This document shows, one piece after another, positions 1-5,636 of a DNA stretch of 11,915 bases. The notes below the pieces were generated by a model. The model did not search any database. It saw only the letters and a list, made by a program, of their open reading frames with translations, and had not been told where the DNA came from. Source of the stretch: Paenibacillus sp. (GTDB lineage: Bacteria; Bacillota; Bacilli; Paenibacillales; Paenibacillaceae); the NCBI GenBank assembly GCA_029256665.1, contig JAQSXN010000051.1, forward strand, positions 1 to 11,915, read 5' to 3'. The stretch's first letter is position 1. Each line of letters starts with the position of its first letter. The position numbers were made by a program, and so were the translations under genes.

Positions 1-159
1 CGCAACTTCGCGCAGCTGTTCGACTGGTCGAAGGACATCCCGACGGAAGTTTTCTATATGCTTCCTTACGTCCTTACCTTGGTCGTGCTTGCGGCGGCGG
101 TCGGACGCTCCAGCGCGCCGTCGGCGCTTGGACAGCCATACGATCCCGCTCGGCGATGA
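1..159 (+). CDS. C-terminal end of a multipass ABC transporter permease (BMP/nucleoside-type), partial
   Basis: Frame 1 is open from the window edge to a TGA at 157-159 and gives the last 52 residues of a protein. A hydrophobic run (YMLPYVLTLVVLAAAVG, about residues 19-35) is followed by RSSAPSALGQPYDPARR. The pattern 'MLPYVLTLxVL...GRSxAPxALGxPY' is what I recall from the C-terminus of the second permease of the basic-membrane-protein / simple-sugar type importers (NupQ/YufQ-like), which move nucleosides across the cytoplasmic membrane. A terminator follows at once, so this is probably the last gene of its transporter operon. The family call comes from the tail alone and the substrate cannot be read from it. 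The nearby ArsR unit has its own promoter and looks unrelated. Confidence 0.7.
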   Translation, partial: RNFAQLFDWSKDIPTEVFYMLPYVLTLVVLAAAVGRSSAPSALGQPYDPARR

Positions 160-183
160 CGGGCATATATTCGTCGAATTTTT

Positions 184-218
184 GAGACCGGAGGCATCTC
201 CGGTCTCTTTTCGGTTTT
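184..218 (+). terminator. Intrinsic terminator after the permease gene
   Basis: A perfect 10-bp stem (GAGACCGGAG at 184-193, CTCCGGTCTC at 198-207) with a GCAT tetraloop is followed by TTTTCGGTTTT. It begins 24 nt after the permease stop codon. The T-rich tail lies only on the plus-strand side, so it ends the leftward-lying permease operon and separates it from the ArsR unit. Confidence 0.9.
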
Positions 219-234
219 ACTGATCGTTTTATAT

Positions 235-250
235 TCAACCGATTGGTTGA
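235..250. promoter_or_regulatory. Upstream operator dyad of the ArsR-type regulator
   Basis: TCAACC-GATT-GGTTGA is a perfect 6-4-6 inverted repeat. Its right arm overlaps the first bases of the -35 element at 247-252, so a bound repressor would block RNA polymerase. The core AACC-N4-GGTT recurs at 277-288. I infer that it is the autoregulatory site of the ArsR protein encoded just downstream; no binding data can be read from sequence. Confidence 0.6.
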
Positions 251-275
251 CTAATGGAGGGGACGAGTGTATACT
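247..275 (+). promoter_or_regulatory. Sigma-A promoter of the ArsR-SRPBCC-VOC unit
   Basis: The -35 TTGACT (247-252) and -10 TATACT (270-275) each match the consensus at 5 of 6 positions and are exactly 17 bp apart. Transcription would start near 282-283, which coincides with the ATG at 283. Operators at 235-250 and 275-290 cover the -35 element and the start point. Confidence 0.75.
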
Positions 276-290
276 TAACCACATGGTTGA
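275..290. promoter_or_regulatory. Downstream operator dyad over the transcription start
   Basis: TTAACC-ACAT-GGTTGA is a 6-4-6 inverted repeat with one mismatch in the outer arm and shares AACC-N4-GGTT with the dyad at 235-250. The centres are 40 bp apart, close to four helical turns, which would put two repressor dimers on one face of the DNA. It covers the predicted transcription start and the first codons of the regulator gene. Confidence 0.55.
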
Positions 291-630
291 ACAACTAAAT
301 GACGAAGAACAACTGAATGGCATCTTTCACGCATTATCCGACCCGACGCGAAGAGGCATGGTACGTATGCTGGCGCAAGAGGAGCGCACCGTGACGGAGC
401 TCGCGGCTCCGTTCGACATGTCGCTCGCCGCCGCATCCAAGCATATTAAAGTGCTGGAGCATGCGGGTCTGCTGCGGCGAACCGTGCAAGGACGCACGCA
501 TACCTGCAAGCTGGATTCCGGCGTGCTGGCGCGCGCGACAAGGTACTTGCAGTTCTACGAGCAATTCTGGAGCACGCGGTTCGACGCGCTGGAGCAAGAG
601 CTTATCAAGGCGAAGAACGAGGAACATTAA
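283..630 (+). CDS. ArsR-family (SdpR-like) winged-helix repressor
   Basis: The 115-residue protein is a cytoplasmic DNA-binding dimer of the ArsR/SmtB family. It has the signature FHALSDPTRRGMVRML (about residues 15-30). The helix-turn-helix runs from about 36 to 66 (TVTELAAPFDMSLAAASKHIKVLEHAGLLRR), with a wing at about 67-78. No clustered Cys/His metal site is visible (one Cys, residue 75), so metal sensing is unlikely. This subtype commonly sits before SRPBCC/AHSA1 genes, as it does here. The ATG at 283 is preferred because the promoter -10 element lies at 270-275. A longer frame from TTG at 247 would begin inside the promoter, and the GGAGG at 257-261 is too far from 283. The start is therefore at or within a base of the mRNA end. 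The next gene starts 15 nt after the stop. Confidence 0.88.
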   Translation: MVEQLNDEEQLNGIFHALSDPTRRGMVRMLAQEERTVTELAAPFDMSLAAASKHIKVLEHAGLLRRTVQGRTHTCKLDSGVLARATRYLQFYEQFWSTRFDALEQELIKAKNEEH

Positions 631-645
631 TGGGGAGGAGAGAAG

Positions 646-1161
646 TTGGACGAAACAATGAATGACCATGCTTCTTATACAACGCTAACCATGGTCCGAC
701 AGTTTGACGTTAAGCCGGAGCGATTGTTCGATGCCTGGCTCAATCCGCAGATGATGCGAAAGTGGCTGATGACGCTCGAAGCGACGAACAAGCTCGCGAC
801 ATGCGACCCTCGCGTGGGCGGGACTTGGGAAATCATCGATATCCGGGACGGCGTCGAGTACCGTGCGATCGGAGAGTATTTGGAGATCGAGCCTCCGCGC
901 AAGCTGGTTCTTACGTTCCGCATGCCGCAGTTCAACGATTCGGCGGACACGCTGACCGTCGTAATCAAGCCGCTCGGCAAGGGCTGCGAAATGACATTCA
1001 CCCAGGTGATCCGCGTCCCGCACGAAGAAGGCTGGAGGGAAGCCGAGATCGAAAGAGCGATGCAGGAGTACCACGACGGCTCGCAGCATGGCTGGAACCT
1101 GATGTTCGAAGGCTTGAAGCAGCTCTTGGAATCGGATGCGCAAGCCGAGGCGAATGAGTAA
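646..1161 (+). CDS. SRPBCC / AHSA1 (activator of Hsp90 ATPase 1-like) domain protein
   Basis: The 171-residue soluble protein has one START-like SRPBCC fold, a hydrophobic-cavity domain seen in small-molecule binding proteins. Typical AHSA1-like landmarks are VRQFDVKPERLFDAWLNP at about 17-34, the RKWLM segment at 38-42, DPRVGGTWEI at about 54-63, and a C-terminal helix HGWNLMFEGLKQLLE. The ligand is unknown; in such ArsR-linked modules it is often assumed to be a stress or xenobiotic compound, which is inference here. The TTG at 646 is chosen because AGGAG at 636-640 lies five bases upstream. The ATG at 658 would be 17 bases from the same site. The gene lies in the ArsR operon and is presumably derepressed with it. 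The C-terminal tail is acidic and low in complexity. Confidence 0.85.
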   Translation: MDETMNDHASYTTLTMVRQFDVKPERLFDAWLNPQMMRKWLMTLEATNKLATCDPRVGGTWEIIDIRDGVEYRAIGEYLEIEPPRKLVLTFRMPQFNDSADTLTVVIKPLGKGCEMTFTQVIRVPHEEGWREAEIERAMQEYHDGSQHGWNLMFEGLKQLLESDAQAEANE

Positions 1162-1199
1162 CTTGCAACATTATTTCGAATAAGTAAGGGGAGATAACC

Positions 1200-1595
1200 A
1201 TGCAAAAAATATGCACGTTTCTCATGTTCGACGGACAAGCCGAAGAGGCTATGAATTACTACGTATCGTTGTTCGATGATTCCGAGGTGGTCAGCATCGC
1301 GAAGTACGGTCCCGAAGGGCCGGGCAACGAAGGCTCGGTCATGCATGCCTCGTTTACGCTGAAGGGGCAAACCTATATGTGCATCGACAGCAACATCAAG
1401 CACGACTTTACGTTCACGCCGGCCATCTCGATCTATGTCCACTGCGAATCGGAAGAAGAAATCGATACGTTATACGGCAAGCTTGCCGAAGGCGGAGGTC
1501 CTCTCATGCCCCTTGGCGACTATGGCTTCAGCAAGAAGTTCGCTTGGGTAGGCGATCGTTTTGGCGTGACATGGCAATTAAATCTGGCGTTTTAA
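1200..1595 (+). CDS. VOC-superfamily protein, PhnB / 3-demethylubiquinone methyltransferase-like
   Basis: The 131-residue protein opens with KICTFLMFDGQAEEAMNYYVSLF, the usual start of PhnB-like vicinal-oxygen-chelate proteins. It continues through a beta-strand half ending in YMCIDSN and a second half AISIYVHCESEEEIDTLYGKLAEGG, then GDYGFSKKFAWVGDRFGVTWQLNL. The last motif, with the aromatic W at the end of the fold, is typical. Many VOC proteins carry metal-dependent isomerase, dioxygenase or resistance functions. Database names invoking a ubiquinone methyltransferase are historical and should not be taken as function. An AAGGGGAG site lies about 6 nt before the ATG. It is the last gene of the ArsR unit, 38 nt behind the SRPBCC gene and directly before a terminator. 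Confidence 0.87.
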   Translation: MQKICTFLMFDGQAEEAMNYYVSLFDDSEVVSIAKYGPEGPGNEGSVMHASFTLKGQTYMCIDSNIKHDFTFTPAISIYVHCESEEEIDTLYGKLAEGGGPLMPLGDYGFSKKFAWVGDRFGVTWQLNLAF

Positions 1596-1760
1596 GCGTA
1601 ACTGGTGCGCCGAGCAAGAAGCTTGCCTTTTTGGCGAGCTTCTTTTTTCTACGTTGCCCCATTTCATAGTCTGAAACCCAGCAATCCGAAGCATTCGAAG
1701 CCTATGATCGAATAAATACGGCGTCAACGCGATAATTGGGCCGTCAGAGCGCTCAATCAT
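1578..1760 (-). CDS. Unrecognised 60-codon minus-strand ORF with strong expression signals
   Basis: I do not recognise the product (MIERSDGPIIALTPYLFDHR, then a basic, Cys/His-poor tail). What supports it is the 5' side. On the minus strand GGAGG (plus 1771-1767) lies six bases before the ATG, a perfect palindrome (1773-1792) precedes that, and a TAGACA/TTTAAT promoter with 17-bp spacing sits at 1838-1810. Against it, codons beyond about 36 read through the VOC terminator hairpin and the stop lies inside the VOC gene, so the 3' half cannot be an evolved coding sequence. It may be the 5' remnant of a gene, perhaps a self-regulated TetR-type gene, whose body was lost by deletion. It may also be a short real peptide or a chance ORF behind a genuine promoter. 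Confidence 0.25.
   Translation of the reverse strand: MIERSDGPIIALTPYLFDHRLRMLRIAGFQTMKWGNVEKRSSPKRQASCSAHQLRLKRQI
1616..1650 (+). terminator. Intrinsic terminator after the VOC gene
   Basis: A 12-bp stem, AAGAAGCTTGCC (1616-1627) with GGCGAGCTTCTT (1633-1644) and one T-G wobble, has a TTTTT loop and runs straight into a T-tract ending TTCT. It begins 21 nt after the VOC stop codon. There is no T-run on the minus strand, so it works in the plus direction only. Confidence 0.92.
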
Positions 1761-1772
1761 GGTAATCCTCCA

Positions 1773-1792
1773 TTGACAGACCCCTCTGTCAA
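1773..1792. promoter_or_regulatory. Perfect 8-4-8 palindrome, TetR-type operator candidate
   Basis: TTGACAGA-CCCC-TCTGTCAA is a perfect inverted repeat. It lies between a minus-strand promoter (1838-1810) and a minus-strand Shine-Dalgarno sequence (1771-1767), and its left arm supplies a TTGACA hexamer that could act as a plus-strand -35. The size, symmetry and AGAC/GTCT-type half-sites resemble TetR-family operators. A NAD repressor site (NiaR/YrxA) is an alternative because nadA follows. No regulator gene is adjacent. Confidence 0.55.
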
Positions 1793-1801
1793 GTGTAAAT
1801 T
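1773..1801 (+). promoter_or_regulatory. Weak plus-strand promoter candidate, nad operon
   Basis: TTGACA (1773-1778), which is part of the palindrome, is followed after 17 bp by TAAATT (1796-1801), matching 4 of 6 consensus bases. It would give a leader of about 330 nt before nadA, unusually long. The operator overlap would make it repressible. Confidence 0.3.
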
Positions 1802-1809
1802 AAATCTTA

Positions 1810-1838
1810 ATTAAACAACCATGCGTAGGGGTTGTCTA
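1810..1838 (-). promoter_or_regulatory. Minus-strand promoter TAGACA-17-TTTAAT
   Basis: Read on the minus strand, TAGACA (plus 1838-1833) and TTTAAT (plus 1815-1810) each match the consensus at 5 of 6 positions with 17 bp between them. Transcription would start near 1803, run across the palindrome at 1773-1792, and reach the Shine-Dalgarno sequence and ATG at 1760. It would then be antisense to the VOC 3' end unless a terminator that I cannot see stops it. Confidence 0.5.
1815..1835. repeat. Inverted repeat ACAACC-N9-GGTTGT
   Basis: The 6-bp arms are perfect (1815-1820 and 1830-1835). The left arm overlaps the minus-strand -10, and the right arm overlaps the minus-strand -35 and a possible plus-strand -35 (TTGTCT, 1832-1837). 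It may be a regulator site. The AACC/GGTT bases resemble the ArsR operator half-sites at 235-290, but the spacing is 9 rather than 4. Confidence 0.3.
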
Positions 1839-1858
1839 AGACGCGTCAATGATATAAA
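1832..1858 (+). promoter_or_regulatory. Second plus-strand promoter candidate, nad operon
   Basis: TATAAA (1853-1858) is a good -10 match. The best upstream element is TTGTCT (1832-1837), with only 15 bp of spacing. GACGCGTC (1840-1847), a perfect 8-bp palindrome, and the ACAACC/GGTTGT dyad overlap it. The leader would be about 270 nt. Confidence 0.3.
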
Positions 1859-1898
1859 TCACCCTTTGGGTCAAACTAAAGGTAATGTAGTCGAATAG

Positions 1899-1918
1899 TT
1901 TGTGCATCAATTCACAAA
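1899..1918. repeat. Inverted repeat TTTGTG-N8-CACAAA
   Basis: Perfect 6-bp arms (1899-1904 and 1913-1918) enclose an 8-bp spacer. It lies about 220 bp before nadA and downstream of both plus-strand promoter candidates. It could be a protein site or a weak leader hairpin. There is no T-run after it, so it is not a terminator. Confidence 0.3.
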
Positions 1919-1998
1919 GTCGGTCGAAACGGATTAGGCGGGTCGCCTTTCAAGAGTAATGGTTACGTATTTAAAGAAGCAGGGCACGCTGGCTTAAC

Positions 1999-2010
1999 GC
2001 GGATATCCGC
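1999..2010. repeat. 12-bp perfect palindrome in the nadA leader
   Basis: GCGGATATCCGC is self-complementary over its full length. In RNA it would form a 4-bp stem with an ATAT loop. No function can be assigned. Confidence 0.25.
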
Positions 2011-2120
2011 ATGATGTATACAAGGACGGAATGGGACGGGCGACGAGGGTGGCGCAGCAGGAGCCGCGGGATATGCGGCAGGGCGACAACAAGAGCGCCG
2101 AAGAACCCATCCCTCACAAG

Positions 2121-2128
2121 AGGAGAGG
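2121..2128 (+). promoter_or_regulatory. Ribosome binding site that sets the nadA start
   Basis: AGGAGAGG ends seven bases before the GTG at 2136. The in-frame ATG at 2031 has only a weak AAGGA nearby, so this site favours the shorter protein. Confidence 0.75.
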
Positions 2129-2135
2129 ATCTATC

Positions 2136-3074
2136 GTGGAAGCACTGGCACTGGAACGCAAGGCGGAACAAAACCGCGAGCTGCGCGAACGGCTGATGCA
2201 ATTGAAGAAGGAACGCAACGCCATCATTCTTGCTCATTATTATCAACGCGACGAAATTCAGGAAGTTGCCGACTTCCGGGGCGATTCGTTCCTGCTGGCG
2301 CAGAAGGCCGCTCAGACGGATGCCGACGTTATCGTGTTCTGCGGCGTTCACTTCATGGGCGAAAGCGCAAAGATTCTGGCGCCTAACAAGACGGTTATCA
2401 TTCCCGACGAACGAGCGGGCTGCCCGATGGCGGATATGGTGAACGTCGACGGCCTGCGCAAGCTGAAGGCGCAGCATCCTAACGCGACGGTCGTCACGTA
2501 TATCAACTCGTCGGCCGAGATCAAGGCGGAGACGGATATTTGCTGTACGTCGGCCAATGCCCTCAAAGTCGTCAACTCGGTGGAAGGCGACGAGGTTATT
2601 TGGGTGCCGGACAAGAACCTGGGCCACTACGTGCAGCAGAACACCGACAAAAAGATGATCATCTGGGAAGGGTACTGCAACACGCACGACATGCTCACCG
2701 TCAAAGACGTGGAAGAGATGAAAGCCAAGTATCCGAACGCGCAATTCGTCGTGCATCCGGAGTGCCGGCCCGAGGTCGTGGAGCTGGGCGACTTCGTGGG
2801 AAGCACGACCGCCATCATCAAATATTGCAAAGAATCCGATTGCCAAGAGTTCATCGTCGGCACGGAAGACGGAACCGGCTACCAGCTTCGTCTGGACAGC
2901 CCGAACAAGTCGTTCCATTTCGCGTCCAAATATTTGGTCTGCCCCAACATGAAGGTCAACAATTTGAAGAAGCTCGTCAAGTGCCTGGAGACGATGCAGC
3001 CTCAAATTTACGTGCCGCCGCATGTCGCGGACCAAGCCCGGAAGTCGCTCGAGCGCATGCTGCTGGTGAAGTAA
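2136..3074 (+). CDS. nadA: Quinolinate synthase NadA ([4Fe-4S] enzyme)
   Basis: NadA condenses iminoaspartate, made by NadB, with dihydroxyacetone phosphate to give quinolinate, the second step of de novo NAD synthesis in the cytoplasm. From the GTG start the protein has 312 residues, the short form of the family. The three cluster ligands are C96 (RAGCPMAD), C181 (WEGYCNTHD) and C269 (LVCPNM), matching by motif the three cysteines I recall as ligands in Bacillus NadA. Other family motifs are LAHYYQRDEIQEVAD (32-46), VFCGVHFMGESAK (67-79), TYINSSAEIKA (121-131), TSANA (138-142), PDKNLG (158-163), HPEC (207-210) and GTEDG (242-246). The N-terminus (about 1-28) is a charged helix. An upstream in-frame extension to 2031 looks non-coding. 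nadB follows after 71 nt. Confidence 0.96.
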   Translation: MEALALERKAEQNRELRERLMQLKKERNAIILAHYYQRDEIQEVADFRGDSFLLAQKAAQTDADVIVFCGVHFMGESAKILAPNKTVIIPDERAGCPMADMVNVDGLRKLKAQHPNATVVTYINSSAEIKAETDICCTSANALKVVNSVEGDEVIWVPDKNLGHYVQQNTDKKMIIWEGYCNTHDMLTVKDVEEMKAKYPNAQFVVHPECRPEVVELGDFVGSTTAIIKYCKESDCQEFIVGTEDGTGYQLRLDSPNKSFHFASKYLVCPNMKVNNLKKLVKCLETMQPQIYVPPHVADQARKSLERMLLVK

Positions 3075-3082
3075 CATGCGCT

Positions 3083-3100
3083 GCTCTCTTATAGGGGAGC
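3083..3100 (+). other. Small hairpin between nadA and nadB
   Basis: GCTCTC (3083-3088) can pair with GGGAGC (3095-3100), with one T-G wobble and a six-base loop. No T-tract follows, so it is not a terminator. In the nadA-nadB RNA it could mark a processing or stability point, which is speculative. Confidence 0.3.
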
Positions 3101-3132
3101 GTGAGCAAGGTTAAGCTTATGATGCTTGTATC

Positions 3133-3138
3133 AGGAGG
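3133..3138 (+). promoter_or_regulatory. Ribosome binding site that sets the nadB start
   Basis: A perfect AGGAGG lies seven bases before the ATG at 3146. The earlier in-frame GTG at 3101 has GGGGAG only about one base upstream, too close to act, so the start is taken at 3146. Confidence 0.85.
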
Positions 3139-3145
3139 CGCGCTA

Positions 3146-4759
3146 ATGATTCCAAGATACCTCGTCGACGTGGAGCTGGATAAGCTGCCGGTCGTAGAGA
3201 AAGATGTCATTGTCATCGGGGCCGGCATTGCCGGTCTTTTTACCGCTATACGCTCGAGCGAACGGCATTCGGTGCTGATGATTACGAAAAAATCGCTGCT
3301 CGACAGCAATACGCGCTACGCGCAGGGCGGCATAGCCGCGGTTATTTCGGAGGAAGACTCCCCTGCCTACCATCGGCAAGACACGTTGATCGCGGGCGCC
3401 GGACTATGCGACGACGATGCGGTCGACGTGCTCGTGCACGAGGGGCCTAAGGGCGTTCGCAGCTTGATCAAGATGGGCACGCAATTCGATCTCGAGAACG
3501 GCGTGTTCGCGCTCACGAAGGAAGGCGCGCATAGCCAGCGGCGCATTCTTCATGCCAATGGAGACGCGACGGGCTACGAAATCGTGCGAGCGCTCTCGGA
3601 GACGGCGATGTCCACGCCGGGCGTCGAAGTGTGGGACGATCATTTCGTTATCGACCTGGTCACAGAGAATGGAGTCTGCTGCGGCGCGATCGTGCAGAAG
3701 CCGAGCGGCGAGCGTCTATACGTGCGAGGCAAGGCGACCATTCTATGCTCGGGCGGAGCCGGGCAGCTGTATCGCTACACGACCAATCCCGAAGTCGCGA
3801 CCGGCGACGGCGTTGCCATGGCTTACCGCGCAGGCGCTTACATCCGGGACCCGGAGTTTATCCAGTTCCATCCTACCTCGCTCTGTTATCCCGGCGCGCC
3901 AAGATTCCTGATCTCCGAAGCCGTGCGCGGCGAAGGCGCCGTGCTGCGGAATATTAGGGGCGAGCGGTTCATGCACAAATACCATGAGCAGCTGGAGCTG
4001 GCGCCGCGCGACGTCGTCGCAAGGGCGATCGTGAGCGAAATGGAGGAAACGAGATCGACCTTCGTCTACATCGACATTACGCACGAATCGGCGGAGATGG
4101 TGAAGCACCGTTTTCCTACCATATACGAAACCTGTCTGACGTACGGTCTCGATCTGACCTCGGACTGGATTCCCGTCGCGCCTGCCATGCATTATATGAT
4201 GGGCGGCGTAAAGACGGATCTCAATGGCGAGACTAATATCAAACGGTTGTTCGCTTGCGGCGAAGTATCGTCGACGGGCGTTCATGGCGCCAATCGGCTG
4301 GCGAGCAACTCGTTGTCCGAAGCGATCGTCTTCGGCCGCCGCATCATCAAGCGTATCGAGGAGCTGGGACCGCTCGACGTGCAGCCGCGCGTCGTGAACA
4401 AGGTCGTTCGCAGCTCCGTCTCCATGCAAGCGGTGGTGGAGCGCAGGCTGAAGCTGCAAAAGGTCATGGTTCGTTACGCCGGCCTTCGCCGCGACGAAAT
4501 CGGTTTGCGCAAAGGACTCGACGAGCTAAGACGGCAGCTGCCCATCTTCCAGGCAACGCTCACCGAGCGGGAGCAATTCGAATTCGCCAACCTGCTCACC
4601 TGCGCGCTTCTCACGACGGAAGCCGCGCTGCAGCGGGAAGAGAGCCGCGGAGCGCATTACCGGGAGGACTTCCCTGCTAAGGACGATCTCGTATGGCGCA
4701 AGCATACGATTCTACACCATACACAAGGCATAACCGAGGAGCGGATTGAACATGTTTGA
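3146..4759 (+). CDS. nadB: L-aspartate oxidase NadB (FAD enzyme)
   Basis: NadB oxidises L-aspartate to iminoaspartate, the first step of de novo NAD synthesis, with FAD as cofactor; the unstable product is passed to NadA. The protein has 537 residues from the ATG after the AGGAGG site, normal for the family. The dinucleotide-binding motif VIVIGAGIAGL is at 21-31. The succinate dehydrogenase/fumarate reductase-type flavoprotein motifs follow in order: NTRYAQGGIAA (55-65), EFIQFHPTS (237-245), SEAVRGEGAVLRN (257-269), PAMHYMMGGVKTD (346-358), ACGEVSSTGVHGANRLASNSLSEA (370-393). The C-terminal helical domain contains RRDEIGLRKGL and the ESRGAHYREDFP motif (499-510). The last eight bases overlap the start of nadC, suggesting translational coupling. 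Confidence 0.97.
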   Translation: MIPRYLVDVELDKLPVVEKDVIVIGAGIAGLFTAIRSSERHSVLMITKKSLLDSNTRYAQGGIAAVISEEDSPAYHRQDTLIAGAGLCDDDAVDVLVHEGPKGVRSLIKMGTQFDLENGVFALTKEGAHSQRRILHANGDATGYEIVRALSETAMSTPGVEVWDDHFVIDLVTENGVCCGAIVQKPSGERLYVRGKATILCSGGAGQLYRYTTNPEVATGDGVAMAYRAGAYIRDPEFIQFHPTSLCYPGAPRFLISEAVRGEGAVLRNIRGERFMHKYHEQLELAPRDVVARAIVSEMEETRSTFVYIDITHESAEMVKHRFPTIYETCLTYGLDLTSDWIPVAPAMHYMMGGVKTDLNGETNIKRLFACGEVSSTGVHGANRLASNSLSEAIVFGRRIIKRIEELGPLDVQPRVVNKVVRSSVSMQAVVERRLKLQKVMVRYAGLRRDEIGLRKGLDELRRQLPIFQATLTEREQFEFANLLTCALLTTEAALQREESRGAHYREDFPAKDDLVWRKHTILHHTQGITEERIEHV

Positions 4760-5636
4760 ATGGACCACCGGCGGCTATGACGAGGCGCTGCGAAGCCAGA
4801 TCAGAGGCTGGCTGGCCGAGGATATCGGGAGCGGCGACATTACGACGGAGACGACGATTCCCCCGGAGTCGCAATCCAAGGCCGTCATTCATGTAAAAGA
4901 AAGCGGGATCATCGCCGGCATTCCGGTGGCGAAGCTCGTATTCGAGGTTGTCGACAAGGCGCTCGTCTTCACGGCTTTGGTCCAAGACGGAGACCCGGTG
5001 ACGAAGGGAACCGTGATTATAGAAGTTGAAGGCAGCACGCATAGCCTGCTGACGGGGGAGCGTCTTGCGCTCAACCTCATGCAGCGGCTGTCCGGCATCG
5101 CGACCAAAACGAACGCTTTTGTCCAGAAGCTGCAAGGTCTCCCGGCAAGGCTGGTCGACACCCGCAAGACGACGCCGGGCCACCGCGTGCTGGAGAAGTA
5201 TGCGGTCCGGGTCGGCGGCGGCGCGAACCACCGGTTCGGCCTGTACGATGCAGTCATGATCAAAGACAACCATATTAAAGGAGCGGGCGGCATTACGGCC
5301 GCCGTCCAAGCTTCGCGCGGCCGCATCCCGCATACGATGAAAATCGAAGTGGAGACGGAATCGATCGAACAGGTAGAAGAAGCGCTCGCTTGCGGCGCGG
5401 ATATCATCATGTTGGACAATATGGATAACGGCCGCATGACGGAAGCGGTTAAGCTCATCAAGAGCAGGTCTCCTCATGTTATCGTGGAAGCATCCGGCGG
5501 CGTGAATCTGGATACCATTCACGGCATCGCAGCTTGCGGCGTCGACGTCATCTCGGTCGGCGGGCTCACCTACTCGTTCAACGCGCTGGACATCAGTCTG
5601 GATCTGGGCGAGAAGAAGGGCGGTTCGGCGCAATGA
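4752..5636 (+). CDS. nadC: Nicotinate-nucleotide pyrophosphorylase (carboxylating) NadC
   Basis: NadC converts quinolinate and PRPP to nicotinate mononucleotide, CO2 and pyrophosphate, the last pathway-specific step encoded here. The protein has 294 residues. The N-terminal domain carries [13 protein letters not shown] (21-33). The catalytic barrel has [17 protein letters not shown] (102-118), TRKTTPGHR (137-145), [26 protein letters not shown] (149-174), KIEVE (197-201), DIIMLDN (217-223) and EASGGV (246-251), all expected quinolinate/PRPP-binding motifs. The start could be TTG at 4746, but the ATG at 4752 is better spaced from GAGGAG (about 4736-4741). The gene overlaps nadB by 8 nt and coaX by 4 nt (ATGA). 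Confidence 0.96.
   Translation: MFEWTTGGYDEALRSQIRGWLAEDIGSGDITTETTIPPESQSKAVIHVKESGIIAGIPVAKLVFEVVDKALVFTALVQDGDPVTKGTVIIEVEGSTHSLLTGERLALNLMQRLSGIATKTNAFVQKLQGLPARLVDTRKTTPGHRVLEKYAVRVGGGANHRFGLYDAVMIKDNHIKGAGGITAAVQASRGRIPHTMKIEVETESIEQVEEALACGADIIMLDNMDNGRMTEAVKLIKSRSPHVIVEASGGVNLDTIHGIAACGVDVISVGGLTYSFNALDISLDLGEKKGGSAQ

Larger units (their letters stand above)
1596..2135. other. 540-bp intergenic region before nadA
   Basis: This region has a terminator (1616-1650), the minus-strand ORF start (1760), an AT-rich core (about 1793-1920) and a GC-rich last 140 bp. It contains dyads at 1773-1792, 1815-1835, 1899-1918 and 1999-2010, two weak plus-strand promoter candidates and one better minus-strand promoter. 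A plus-strand frame is open from ATG 2031 into nadA, but it lacks a good ribosome binding site and reads as low-complexity Arg/Gln-rich sequence, so I treat 2031-2135 as leader. I find no tRNA-like fold and no convincing riboswitch or T-box. Confidence 0.6.

Noticed and set aside
1936..1948. Possible small terminator AGGCG-GGT-CGCCT in the nadA upstream region
   Set aside because: The stem is only 5 bp with a three-base loop and is followed by TTTC only, so it is too weak to call.
2047..2070. T-box-like pieces (AGGGTGG followed by CCGCGGG) in the nadA leader
   Set aside because: In T-boxes the two parts are nearly adjacent (TGGNACCGCG), but here about 11 extra bases separate them. No stem I with a specifier loop and no competing terminator with a T-run were found.
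2031..2135. In-frame N-terminal extension of NadA from ATG 2031
   Set aside because: No good ribosome binding site precedes 2031, the added 35 residues are Arg/Gln-rich and unlike NadA, and AGGAGAGG fits the GTG at 2136.
1971..3077. A 368-codon open frame on the minus strand opposite nadA (similar long frames lie opposite nadC at 4677-5633, hslO at 6391-7371 and the parvulin gene at 7301-8365)
   Set aside because: They mirror plus-strand genes that carry unmistakable family motifs, have no ribosome binding sites of their own, and show Arg/His/Leu-rich low-complexity translations expected from GC-rich codons read in reverse.
3101..3145. Upstream GTG start for nadB at 3101
   Set aside because: The only purine-rich site is about one base from that codon, while a perfect AGGAGG serves the ATG at 3146.
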